Assembly: GCA_008636095.1 (NCBI GenBank)
Contig: VSJD01000283.1
Span: forward strand, 1-15,310
Reading direction: 5' to 3'
DNA: 15,310 nt
DNA from: Kiritimatiellota bacterium
Lineage (GTDB): Bacteria > Verrucomicrobiota > Kiritimatiellia > JAAZAB01
Shown here: positions 6,665-14,414 of the stretch, piece by piece
Position numbering within the stretch: position 1 is the stretch's first letter
How the letters are laid out: each line of letters begins with the position of its first letter
The notes under the pieces: model-generated
What the model was told of the DNA's origin: nothing
Database searches by the model: none
Seen by the model: the letters and a program-made list of their open reading frames with translations, nothing else
Made by a program: the position numbers and the translations under genes

Positions 6665-8008
6665 TCAGCGCGAAACCGGTATCCCCACCCTTTTCAGTAT
6701 GTCATCCGCCGTGGTTGCGGCCTGTGTCTCGCTTTCCGTTGCCGGGTGCGCCGCCAGCGCCTGGCGGATGCGCCCCGGATCCTGCCGTAAATAGGCCGCC
6801 GTCAAGTTTGCGGTGAAATCACACAACCTCACCAGCACCGGCACCGCCGCCGGCTGCAAGCGGCCAACCGGCAACTGCTTCAAGTCACCACCGCAGACGC
6901 GAGTGGGTCCCTCAACAACAGCGTCTTCGGGAAGATCCGGGAGAAGACCGCGGTTGGGAAGGTTGAGCTGTAATTCAGCCTCCTGCCCGGATGCTACGGC
7001 CGTGGCAAAATGCACCTCAAGATTGGGAGTCCAAGGATTGTAGTCAAAAGCCCGCCAGCGTGGGTCTTCGCTTGGAATGGCGTTGCGCTCGACGCATTGC
7101 CGGATGAACTCCCAGCGTCCGGCACTGGTATCCTGCGTCTGCGCCAGGGGGCGGTCCCAATGCGCGTCCAGCCCGGCGCGCACCCGCGCCAGGAGCGCAC
7201 GGTTGCTGAACGCCGGTTGCATGTGGCCGGCCGGGGCGGGGAAATACCCCACGCGCTCCCAGGTTTCCAAGGCCCAGCGCTGATACGGCTGCAGTGCGTC
7301 GCGCTGGATCGTCGGCAGACGGCGCCGCAACAATGCGTAACCATCCTCGCCGCGAATCCGGCAGTCGAAGACCCAGGTATGGTGGTTAACTCCTGCGGCG
7401 CGGACGCTGATCTCCTCCGGCCGCACGTCGCCCAGAATGAGACTGAGGTCATGGCAGGCGTTCAGATAACCCGGGCAAAGGCCGACGGCACGGATCGAAC
7501 TACAGCGCCAAATCGTGTCGGCCATGACCTGCGTGGGATTCGTGTAGTTGAGGAACCAGGCCTGGGGAGCCACCCGTTCCAGTACACGGACGACCTGCAT
7601 GGTGGTGTCAATGCCTTCCAGATACATCACCACGGCAACTGGAGCGGCCGTGTCATCAGCGAAGTAGCCGCAGTCATTAGCCCAGCGGTAAAGCGCATGG
7701 GTGTGGGACACTCCGGTGGCCTGGAAACGGCTGCCGCCCGGGCGAAACCGGGAGAGCAAAAAGTCCGCGCCCTCGCAAGCCGCCGCAAGGTCCGTATATG
7801 CGCGTGCCCGCCTCGCAACATTCTGCGCCCGCGCGGTCAGGTTAAGAAATTGCGCCATCAATTCGGCTTTTTGCGCGTCCACATCGTAGAGGGCGACCTC
7901 CGTCTCGGCGAACACCTCCGGGAAACGTGCCATGTCAACGAAGGGGGGCACCACGCCCAGCCCACCGCCGCCCAGAATAACGAACTTTCTGATCTGCAAT
8001 CCACGCAT
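6665..8008 (-). CDS. Glycoside hydrolase family 4 protein (NAD- and Mn-dependent glycosidase)
   Basis: GH4 enzymes cleave alpha- or beta-glycosides (galactosides, glucuronides, 6-phospho-glucosides) by transient NAD-dependent oxidation at C3 and a divalent metal. The 447 residues show a Rossmann start FVILGGGGLGVVPP (9-22), NYTNP (154-158), GLCPG with the probable metal Cys178 (176-180), GVNHHTW with the probable metal His209 (206-212), and the C-terminal NRGLLPDLPEDAVVEGP (352-368) typical of the family. MelA-type GLCHS is replaced by GLCPG, so the substrate class is unclear. No signal peptide is seen, so the protein is cytoplasmic. I chose ATG 8008 because GGGAGG lies 4-6 nt before it; an 18-codon extension to a GTG at 8062 adds nothing family-like. 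The isomerase-like gene follows 56 bp downstream. Confidence 0.88.
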   Translation of the reverse strand: MRGLQIRKFVILGGGGLGVVPPFVDMARFPEVFAETEVALYDVDAQKAELMAQFLNLTARAQNVARRARAYTDLAAACEGADFLLSRFRPGGSRFQATGVSHTHALYRWANDCGYFADDTAAPVAVVMYLEGIDTTMQVVRVLERVAPQAWFLNYTNPTQVMADTIWRCSSIRAVGLCPGYLNACHDLSLILGDVRPEEISVRAAGVNHHTWVFDCRIRGEDGYALLRRRLPTIQRDALQPYQRWALETWERVGYFPAPAGHMQPAFSNRALLARVRAGLDAHWDRPLAQTQDTSAGRWEFIRQCVERNAIPSEDPRWRAFDYNPWTPNLEVHFATAVASGQEAELQLNLPNRGLLPDLPEDAVVEGPTRVCGGDLKQLPVGRLQPAAVPVLVRLCDFTANLTAAYLRQDPGRIRQALAAHPATESETQAATTADDILKRVGIPVSR

Positions 8009-8010
8009 AA

Positions 8011-8018
8011 CGCCTCCC
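8011..8018 (-). promoter_or_regulatory. Shine-Dalgarno sequence that fixes the GH4 start
   Basis: Minus-strand GGGAGGCG lies 2 nt from the ATG at 8008, with the GGAGG core 4 nt away. It is the best ribosome binding site upstream of any in-frame start of this gene and argues against the longer GTG start at 8062. Confidence 0.7.
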
Positions 8019-8239
8019 ATTCGTGTTGTCCCAAAAATCCGTGGAGCCATGCTGAGCGCCACTCATTTTTAAAAAATTTTCCACAGAATTTATGGACAGG
8101 TAAAACTATCGGATTTAATGAACAATAGGCAAGTTAAAAATCATCAACGCAAAATAAATGAAAATATATCGAAAACGCCGCTATTTGTAACTCGTTGATC
8201 ATCAAGGATTACACCTCGTTTTTTATCACTGTTTTCCGC

Positions 8240-8268
8240 TTGACACAGGACACAAAACGACTTAAATT
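8240..8268 (+). promoter_or_regulatory. Candidate sigma-70 promoter of the M14 peptidase gene
   Basis: A perfect TTGACA (8240-8245) is followed after 17 bp by TAAATT (8263-8268), which matches the -10 consensus in four of six positions. The predicted leader is about 115 nt. The region is AT-rich, so chance matches are easier, but the -35 and spacing are good. Confidence 0.4.
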
Positions 8269-8388
8269 GACCGCATATTTGGGCAAAGAAAAATAACATC
8301 CGTGAAATCCATGGTAAAAGTCGGGATATTAAAGCAATGAGAAATTTTTGATTTTGCAAATGGCCGGATTAGAAAGGAGATTGCTTGT

Positions 8389-10176
8389 ATGCCAAACACT
8401 ATTAACTATAAAACCGTGCGGAAGCCGCAGGATTTCAGGCTCTTTTCTCTTGTGCGGAAAAAAGGGCGGATGGCCTTCGCGTCTGCGTTTTACAAATTCA
8501 CGAAGGACCCGCCGGCTCTTGTGCTAATGCATAAAAAGGAAAATTTCTACCCGGAAATTTACCTTGAGTGCGTTTTGCAGATCAATGATCTCAGCGCCCT
8601 GATGAAGAATGAATTTATCATCGCTGAAGATACGGCTTATGATGGATGGAAGTTTTATCTTGATCGCTATGGGCACCTGATGTTTCAACTGCGGGACAAG
8701 GCCCCTTCCTATGAAGAGAGCGTAGCGATATCCCATCTTAGTCTGGCGACTTTTGTGGGCATGACTTTTAAAGTCGGGTTTACGGTTTCAGGCACAAAGC
8801 TACTTTTACTGGCGGCCAAAGATGAGCGCCAACCAATGGAAGTGCTTTTCACGGTCGAAGATTTCAAAGGTCTGCCGCCTTTTTTTTCAAAAATCGAGCC
8901 CACCCACCTGGAAAACAAATCCAGCCGCATCCGCATTCAACGCCTTACGGCTTACAACACTGCCCGCTTTGAATTATTCCAGGGTGGAGCAGGCAAGCCC
9001 AACGGGTGTCTGGTAAAAACCGACTTTTCCGGCGCAAGCAGGATGTTTTGCGCCTATCACGGGAACAGGGAACTTATTGATATATATACCGGTCCGGAGT
9101 TCTGTAACACCACTTCTTACTGGCTGTTTGTACGCGTAACGGGTGCGGTCAAATCGAAGACCAAGCTGAGGATCCACCAGCACCTGGATGGAAGGCCCAA
9201 TATGTGCCCGGTTTTTTTCTGGAGCTTGGACCGGAAAAAATGGTTCCGCGCCAATTCCTTGAAAGTCACCGACGAAAGGGGCGCTTTTAATCCGTTGCTG
9301 GAAGCGCCGGCCAGGGATTTTTATCTTGCCTCCTCCATTCCCTTCCTGGAAACAGAACTGCGCCAGGTAACACAACAGCTTAAGCGGCTGCCTTTTGTGC
9401 AAATCACAAATATCGGCCGGACCGTCGAAAAAAGGGATATTAAATTATTAAAATTGACGGACAGCACGGTGCCGGATGTTGAAAAAAAGCATATTGCCCT
9501 TATTTGCGGCCAACACTCACCCATGGAAATGCTGGGCGCCCACTTTTTAATGCCCATGGTTGACTATCTCAAAAAGAATAAAGCGATTCTTCAACAGGTT
9601 GTTTTATATTTTGTGCCGATAGTCAACATGGACTGTGCCCATTGGGGAGGGAACGGATTAAATGTCAACAAGCTGAATACCAACAGGTGCTGGTTTAAAG
9701 ATCTTCAGCCGGAAACAAGCGGTATTCTTAATTATTTTAAAAAACTGAAGCATAAAGGTATCCAGGTTGATTATTTTATTGATATTCACGCCGGCGGGAC
9801 ATTTAGGAACCATCCGCTTGTAACTTATTCGGACAATTTCTATGTCGGCCCCACTGTTAAAAATATATTTAAGGGAAAAGCCGATGCGCAGAAAATGATT
9901 CACAAGAAGCATCGCGCCCTTAAGCTGCTGGAGCAATATGCCGGCTTGCGTACAATTGACCATATCGAGGGGTCTTTTCGCCGGGCGCTGGCACAGGACT
10001 ATTTTCGCATAGCCTATCCGGAAGCCATGGCCTTTAGCCTGGAGCTGGGAACGTCCTCTTATTTTGATCCAATCAAGAAAGAATCCAAGGTTGTAGATCA
10101 ACAATCTCTCCGTATTGTGGGTGAGGGATTACTTAAGGCCATATTAGCCCAGATTTCCGCCGATGCACCCGGATGA
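8389..10176 (+). CDS. M14 zinc carboxypeptidase, cytosolic-carboxypeptidase-like, with N-terminal lectin-like domain
   Basis: The 595-residue product has no signal peptide, so it is probably cytoplasmic. Residues of about 50-160 look like a laminin-G/concanavalin-type beta sandwich (YPEIYLECVLQI, WKFYLDRYGHLMFQL). Residues of about 190-330 resemble the N-terminal domain of cytosolic carboxypeptidases (YWLFVRVTGAVKSKTKLRI, then FYLASSIPFLETEL). The M14 domain follows (about 330-590): GRTVEKRDIKLLKLTD, HIALICGQHSPME (zinc-ligand region, His376 and Glu380), NTNRCW (Arg433), DIHAGG (His467) and SLELGTS (catalytic Glu552). It would cleave C-terminal residues from a peptide or gamma-glutamyl substrate. 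The zinc motif is H-x-x-x-E rather than the usual H-x-x-E. The start is supported by AAAGGAG 9 nt upstream. The gene is AT-richer than its neighbours, which suggests horizontal origin. No operon partner is evident. Confidence 0.85.
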   Translation: MPNTINYKTVRKPQDFRLFSLVRKKGRMAFASAFYKFTKDPPALVLMHKKENFYPEIYLECVLQINDLSALMKNEFIIAEDTAYDGWKFYLDRYGHLMFQLRDKAPSYEESVAISHLSLATFVGMTFKVGFTVSGTKLLLLAAKDERQPMEVLFTVEDFKGLPPFFSKIEPTHLENKSSRIRIQRLTAYNTARFELFQGGAGKPNGCLVKTDFSGASRMFCAYHGNRELIDIYTGPEFCNTTSYWLFVRVTGAVKSKTKLRIHQHLDGRPNMCPVFFWSLDRKKWFRANSLKVTDERGAFNPLLEAPARDFYLASSIPFLETELRQVTQQLKRLPFVQITNIGRTVEKRDIKLLKLTDSTVPDVEKKHIALICGQHSPMEMLGAHFLMPMVDYLKKNKAILQQVVLYFVPIVNMDCAHWGGNGLNVNKLNTNRCWFKDLQPETSGILNYFKKLKHKGIQVDYFIDIHAGGTFRNHPLVTYSDNFYVGPTVKNIFKGKADAQKMIHKKHRALKLLEQYAGLRTIDHIEGSFRRALAQDYFRIAYPEAMAFSLELGTSSYFDPIKKESKVVDQQSLRIVGEGLLKAILAQISADAPG

Positions 10177-10303
10177 CCGATCTTTCCGGTAGATTTTGCA
10201 GGGTTTATAATTTCGGCTAAGTCCTTCGAAGGCCTTTTCGAATCTGGTGTGGCATAGGCGTGCCAAGCCGCCCCCACTCTACTTTTCCCCAGTCTCAAAA
10301 TAC

Positions 10304-10333
10304 ATGACATGGGCTCATGTCACGTGCTACAAT
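10304..10333 (+). promoter_or_regulatory. Promoter of the FAD oxidoreductase-isomerase operon
   Basis: ATGACA (10304-10309, five of six consensus) is followed after 18 bp by TACAAT (10328-10333, five of six). An extended -10 TG lies one base upstream (TGcTACAAT, 10325-10333). Transcription should start near 10340 and leave a leader of about 70 nt before the GTG at 10412. This is the strongest promoter candidate in the window. Confidence 0.6.
10305..10322. promoter_or_regulatory. 18-bp dyad operator overlapping the -35
   Basis: TGACATGGGCTCATGTCA has perfect 7-bp arms (TGACATG and CATGTCA) around a 4-bp centre. It covers the -35 and half the promoter spacer, the classic position for a repressor site. 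The regulator family cannot be named; GntR- and LacI-type dimers bind sites of this size. No regulator gene is in the window. Confidence 0.6.
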
Positions 10334-10399
10334 TACCGTGCAAAGAGAAAGTGCCTTCAGAAGAGAAAATGTCTTTGAATAATTCCGGATAACACATGC

Positions 10400-10406
10400 A
10401 GGAGGT
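10400..10406 (+). promoter_or_regulatory. Strong Shine-Dalgarno sequence for a GTG start
   Basis: AGGAGGT lies 5 nt before the GTG at 10412. It is a full consensus site and settles GTG as the start; the next in-frame residues directly enter the FAD-binding motif. Confidence 0.85.
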
Positions 10407-10411
10407 GGGGT

Positions 10412-13231
10412 GTGGAAAGAGCATATGACGTCGTGGTATATGGCGGAGGGTTCCGGGGGGTGGGAACAGCGTGTTTTCTGGCATCGTCGGGTAAAAGAGT
10501 CCTTATTGTGGAGCCACGGCCTTCGCCAGGCTGGGAGGCGGGATGGTGTCTTAATCTCGAGCTCGGCAGAGCACGGTCCGCTTTTGGCGACGAGTTCAGT
10601 TCGAGGCTGGAGACGGTCGGCGGCATGCGAGGTGGAAGGATGGATGCCCCGATCACCGAGATTACACTTGCCAAAATGCTGAAGGAGAAGAACGTTGAAC
10701 TTCTGCATTACGTCAATCTCGTGGGCGTCCGCCGTTCGGAGCGGAGTGTTGTCTCCCTGATCCTCACGGGGAAATCGGGTCAGTTCGAGGTTGGCAGCCG
10801 GGCTTTTGCCGACGCCTCCGAAAACGGCATTCTTCTGCGGATGAACGGCGCGGAATTGGTAAAGCCGGTATCGGACAAGTCAGCCTACAGTTTTCTTATG
10901 GCGTTTGCGGACGACACGGCGCGGCTTCCCGCTAAAATATCCGCCGGGGGGCGTGAGATGCTTCTTAAAAAGGGAATCTGGAAAGGAGAGGTGCAGATCG
11001 ACTTTCTTTGCGAGTCGGGGGGCGTGGCCGCTGCCCGCGGTATGATGCCTGATGTGTTGCGGGTTCTCCGCGCCGAGGTACCAGCGTTGAAAAACGCCAT
11101 GGTCGCCACCGCGGCGAACGCCGTTCTACCATTGGAACGGTGGAGCTTGCCTGGGCGCAAGTCGTCGGCCCGCATCACAGGTTTTGACAATCTGTTCGCC
11201 AGCGGTCCATGGCATGAGCCTGTGTTCTCGTTCGAGGACAGGTCGGGGCTGATCGCCGACAGAATTGGCATCGGCGAACGGGTGGGAACGGAAGTGTCTA
11301 AAGCTCTCAAGTCGCTGAGCGGAAAGAAGATCGAAGGCGATGTCGCCTCCATCACCCATCCGCCCGACGAGAAAGCCGATGTGGTTGTCTGCGGCGGGGG
11401 GACCGCAGGGGCACTGGCCGCGATCGCCTCCGCGCGGAATGGAGTCGACACGCTTCTTGTGGAAGCGTCAACTTGTCTTGGCGGCATCGGCACTGGCGGC
11501 GCCATCCATGTATACTACCATGGCGCCAAAGGTGGATTACAGGACGAGGTGGACGAGCGCGTCGAGGAGCTCACGCCACTTTTCTCGGGCGGCAAATCGG
11601 TTGTCGGTTTTCAGCCGGAAGTCAAGAAGGTTGTTTTGCAGCGGCTGTGCGACGAGGCTGGCGTGAGAACCATTTTCGAGGCGTTGGTTTGCGGCGTCGA
11701 GACGGAGCCGCTGCCTTCCGACCTGCCTGCGAAGGGGACGGATGCTCCAACACGGAGAGTGCGGTCTGTCATTCTGGCCGATACCGAGTGGCAGCGCCGC
11801 TGCGCCGCCGACGTGATCGTGGATTGCACGGGGGACGGCGACGTGGCCGCCCTGGCCGGCGCCGACTACACCTTTGGCCGCTCAACCGACAGCCTGGCCC
11901 ACGCATACTCACAGCCCGCGGGGTTTCTGGCTGATGACGGGCTGAGCCTCTACAACTTCGACGCCGGCTATTGCGATCCGACGGATCCGTGGGATTTGTC
12001 GAGAGCCCGCCGCGAGGGAATTCTCACGTATCTGCGGGACAAGTATGACGAGAAGAACCGCCTGCTGTACATTGCCCCCATCATCGGGCTGCGCAACAGC
12101 CGCCAGATCGTTGGCGACTATCGCCTGAGCCTGTTCGACGAGATCGCCTGCGCCGAGTTCCCGGATGTCGTGGCATACTCCTATTCACACCTCGACGACC
12201 ATGCGCTTGATTATGAGAATGAAAGCGACGAGGTCATGCTGTGGGTCTGGGGGCTCGGCAATTGGCGAACACTGATTGGCAGTGAGATGCCATACCGCAC
12301 TCTGTTGCCTAAATCCGTGGAGGGGATGCTTGTGGCCTGCCGGGCAATTTCGATGGACAACGACGCCCACTACCAGCTCCGCATGCAACGCGACATGCAG
12401 CGGTTGGGCGAAGTGGCCGGCGTCGCGGCGGCGATCGCCGTGAAAAACAAGACCACGCCCCGCGGTATCGATGTCGGGCGTTTGCAGAAAAAGCTTTACG
12501 AGACAGGTGCCTTGTCTAATCCGGAAGGTGGATATCACTGTGAGACGTGGAAGCCCAAGGAACTGTTCGTGAAAAAACTTGGACGGCCTTTGGCCAGCTC
12601 GACCTCGCCCATCGTCAGGATGATCGCCGAGTCATCCGTCGCCGGGGGAAATACGCCTGCGCGGCTCGAGTCCGGGGATCCCAAGGAGCGGTTCAGCGCC
12701 GCCGTGGAGTTGGCGCTGGCTGGAAGGCAAGAAGCTTTCCCCGAGCTTCTGCGATGCGTTGAAGAGCGAAGCAACGTCAAGACCAACGGGCCGGTTCACC
12801 GGCAGATCGACGCCTGGAAATTCGCCATTGCCCTATTGGGCATGGCGGGGCGCAAGGAGGCCGTCCCGCAGATCGAGAAGATACTTGACGACAAGACCGC
12901 CGACTTCCGCGCCTTGACGCTCGCCGTACGGGCACTTGGGCGCATAGGCGTGCGATCCTCCGCTTCTGTAATTGAGAAGTTGCTGAAGCGCAAGGACATT
13001 CCAAGCATCATTACTTTGCAGGTGAGCTACGGCGGAATCACCCCTGTGACCGAGGACGCCTTGTGGAAGCTCGAACTCGCCGCAGCCGAGGCTCTCCACG
13101 CCCTTGGCACCAACCGGCGGGATCTGGTGGAGAAATATCTCGACGACCCACGGGGCTATGTCCGCCGCTGCGCCCAGTGGCTGGCCGACAAGCTGGCCCG
13201 GGAAAGCACGCGCGGGATGGTTCTCCGTTGA
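10412..13231 (+). CDS. Tandem FAD-dependent oxidoreductase with C-terminal HEAT repeats
   Basis: The 939-residue protein has two dinucleotide-binding halves. Half one (1 to about 315) begins YDVVVYGGGFRGVGTACFL with GGGFRG at 11-16, and keeps FADASENG (133-139 region) and LFASGPW (261-267). Half two (about 320-740) is a canonical FAD_oxidored-type domain: ADVVVCGGGTAGALAA (322-337), LVEASTCLGGIGTGGA (349-364), VDCTGDGDVAALAGA (470-484), RNSRQIVGDY (561-570) and PYRTLLP...GMLVACRAIS (627-647). Residues of about 755-930 are helical HEAT-like repeats. No signal peptide is seen. Members oxidise sugar or organic substrates, and the substrate here is unknown. GTG is the start, with AGGAGG 5-6 nt upstream. 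An isomerase/epimerase gene follows 70 bp downstream, probably in one operon behind an operator-bearing promoter. Confidence 0.85.
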   Translation: MERAYDVVVYGGGFRGVGTACFLASSGKRVLIVEPRPSPGWEAGWCLNLELGRARSAFGDEFSSRLETVGGMRGGRMDAPITEITLAKMLKEKNVELLHYVNLVGVRRSERSVVSLILTGKSGQFEVGSRAFADASENGILLRMNGAELVKPVSDKSAYSFLMAFADDTARLPAKISAGGREMLLKKGIWKGEVQIDFLCESGGVAAARGMMPDVLRVLRAEVPALKNAMVATAANAVLPLERWSLPGRKSSARITGFDNLFASGPWHEPVFSFEDRSGLIADRIGIGERVGTEVSKALKSLSGKKIEGDVASITHPPDEKADVVVCGGGTAGALAAIASARNGVDTLLVEASTCLGGIGTGGAIHVYYHGAKGGLQDEVDERVEELTPLFSGGKSVVGFQPEVKKVVLQRLCDEAGVRTIFEALVCGVETEPLPSDLPAKGTDAPTRRVRSVILADTEWQRRCAADVIVDCTGDGDVAALAGADYTFGRSTDSLAHAYSQPAGFLADDGLSLYNFDAGYCDPTDPWDLSRARREGILTYLRDKYDEKNRLLYIAPIIGLRNSRQIVGDYRLSLFDEIACAEFPDVVAYSYSHLDDHALDYENESDEVMLWVWGLGNWRTLIGSEMPYRTLLPKSVEGMLVACRAISMDNDAHYQLRMQRDMQRLGEVAGVAAAIAVKNKTTPRGIDVGRLQKKLYETGALSNPEGGYHCETWKPKELFVKKLGRPLASSTSPIVRMIAESSVAGGNTPARLESGDPKERFSAAVELALAGRQEAFPELLRCVEERSNVKTNGPVHRQIDAWKFAIALLGMAGRKEAVPQIEKILDDKTADFRALTLAVRALGRIGVRSSASVIEKLLKRKDIPSIITLQVSYGGITPVTEDALWKLELAAAEALHALGTNRRDLVEKYLDDPRGYVRRCAQWLADKLARESTRGMVLR

Positions 13232-13301
13232 CGCTGGCGGGACGATTTGCTATTAAGGGCGCATCTGTAAATTTTTCTTGAATCGCTACGGAGAACACAC
13301 A

Positions 13302-14201
13302 ATGTACATGACCGGTTTTGCGGATGAAACCAGCCCCTCCCTGGATACCCAGATCCAGGTGACGAAGGAGCTTGGCTGGCGCGATATTGAATCACGGAAT
13401 GTCCAGGTGGACGACTTTCCCGCCGGTAATATCCATGACATTTCCGACACGGCCTTTGACCGGCTTGCCGTCAAGCTGGAAGCCGCCGGCATACGCATCA
13501 ATTGTTTCGGCTCCGCCATCGGCAACTGGAGCAAACATATTGACCAGCCCTTCGAGACTTCGCTGGCGGAAGTGCGCCGCTCCATTCCGCGCATGCAGAA
13601 GCTGGGCACAAAACTGGTGCGCATCATGAGTTTTGCCGTGCGCGACGGCGACGATCAAATGGAGGTGGAACGGTTCAAGCGGGTCCGTGAAATCCACAGG
13701 ATGTTCGCGGACGCCGGGCTCACGGCCGTGCACGAGAACTGCATGAACTACGGCGGAATGGGCTGGCAATTCACGCTGAAGCTCCTGGAAAACGTGCCGG
13801 GATTGAAACTGGTATTCGATACGGGCAATCCGGTGGACAGCGATGACCGCAGTAAACCCAGCCCCTATCCCAAGCAATCCTCCTGGGAATTTTATTCGCA
13901 TGTCCACGAGCATGTAGCCTATATTCACATCAAGGACGGTATCTACGATGCGGCCACCAAGAAAACGATCTTCACCTATCCGGGCGAAGGCCACGGCGAC
14001 ATTCCCAAAATCATAAAGGACCTTTTCGCGCACGGTTATGATGGCGGCATTTCGATTGAACCACACATGGGGGCGGTCTTCCATGATCCAAATTCCCAGC
14101 ACAGTCTGAACGCCGCCGAAATATACGTCGAGTACGGCCGGCGCATGCTGAAGATGGTCAATAATATTCGGACGGAATTGCGCCTGCCGCCCTACCGGTG
14201 A
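13302..14201 (+). CDS. Sugar phosphate isomerase/epimerase (xylose-isomerase-like TIM barrel)
   Basis: This 299-residue TIM-barrel protein keeps all four metal ligands of the family: Glu145 (VHEN), Asp173 (LVFDTGNP), His209 (YIHIKD) and Glu253 (ISIEPHMG). The N-terminus, MYMTGFADETSPSLDTQI, is typical. It probably interconverts or cleaves a keto-sugar in the cytoplasm with a divalent metal. The substrate cannot be read from the sequence. I chose ATG 13302 because GGAG (13290-13293) lies 8 nt upstream; an in-frame TTG at 13278 is less likely. The gene is 70 bp behind the FAD oxidoreductase gene with no terminator between, so the two are likely co-transcribed and work on the same compound. A strong hairpin follows the stop codon after 4 bp. 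Confidence 0.9.
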   Translation: MYMTGFADETSPSLDTQIQVTKELGWRDIESRNVQVDDFPAGNIHDISDTAFDRLAVKLEAAGIRINCFGSAIGNWSKHIDQPFETSLAEVRRSIPRMQKLGTKLVRIMSFAVRDGDDQMEVERFKRVREIHRMFADAGLTAVHENCMNYGGMGWQFTLKLLENVPGLKLVFDTGNPVDSDDRSKPSPYPKQSSWEFYSHVHEHVAYIHIKDGIYDAATKKTIFTYPGEGHGDIPKIIKDLFAHGYDGGISIEPHMGAVFHDPNSQHSLNAAEIYVEYGRRMLKMVNNIRTELRLPPYR

Positions 14202-14205
14202 CGGC

Positions 14206-14237
14206 TCCCGATCCGCGCGTAAGCGCGCGGATCGGGA
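14206..14237 (+). terminator. Perfect 14-bp GC-rich hairpin after the isomerase gene
   Basis: The arms 14206-14219 (TCCCGATCCGCGCG) and 14224-14237 pair perfectly around the loop TAAG. It begins 4 bp after the stop codon, where a terminator or transcript-stabilising hairpin is expected. No U-tract follows, so intrinsic termination is uncertain. Part of it (ATCCGCGCGTAAG, 14211-14223) recurs inverted at 14390-14402. Confidence 0.6.
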
Positions 14238-14402
14238 ATGGTTTATGGTAAATGGTTGATGCGGATGACGCGGCCCAGAACAAAAAATGGCCGGCAAACG
14301 TTGCTGTTCACGAGCATATGCTTCCTGCTTCATTTCCGCCGAAGGCGGATCCGCCTATGGCGGAAACCATCGACCATCAGACGCGCGTTCTTACGCGCGG
14401 AT
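14238..14402. repeat. Composite repeat: inverted heptads enclosing a GGCGGA hairpin
   Basis: ATGG recurs exactly every 7 bp at 14238, 14245 and 14252 (ATGC at 14259). The inverse, ACCAT, recurs at 14366 and 14373. Between them, TTTCCGCC (14333-14340) and GGCGGAAA (14359-14366) form an inverted repeat that contains the 12-bp palindrome GGCGGATCCGCC (14344-14355). The 13-bp word ATCCGCGCGTAAG at 14211-14223 returns inverted at 14390-14402, so the whole segment is bracketed by it. An upstream in-frame extension of the permease gene would run through this block, which I consider non-coding. Confidence 0.75.
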
Positions 14403-14414
14403 TTAGGAACGCCC

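Larger units (their letters stand above)
8009..8388. other. 380-bp AT-rich divergent intergenic region
   Basis: This gap separates the minus-strand GH4 operon from the plus-strand peptidase gene. It is markedly richer in A and T than the rest of the window. It contains a plausible plus-strand promoter (8240-8268) and a good ribosome binding site for the peptidase (AAGGAG at 8374-8379, 9 nt before ATG 8389). I see no convincing minus-strand promoter, no heptad array and no RNA gene. A 71-codon minus-strand open frame (8144-8359) has no coding features. Confidence 0.6.

Noticed and set aside
8009..8062. 18-codon extension of the GH4 protein from GTG 8062
   Set aside because: The extension precedes the Rossmann start without homology, and GGGAGG sits right before ATG 8008.
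7010..8128. 372-codon plus-strand open frame
   Set aside because: It is antisense to the GH4 gene, whose motifs are conserved; long antisense frames are common in GC-rich coding DNA.
8144..8359. 71-codon minus-strand frame in the AT-rich gap
   Set aside because: It has a hydrophobic, low-complexity composition, no ribosome binding site and no recognisable motif.
10223..10242. TTCGAA palindromes after the peptidase gene
   Set aside because: The arms are short (6-10 bp) with no U-tract; not enough to call a terminator or operator.
13392..14333. 313-codon minus-strand open frame
   Set aside because: It is antisense to the well-supported isomerase/epimerase with all its metal ligands.
14238..14414. 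59-codon N-terminal extension of the MlaE permease
   Set aside because: It runs through palindromes and heptad repeats, gives an atypical basic peptide, and a good AGGA plus ATG start exists at 14415.
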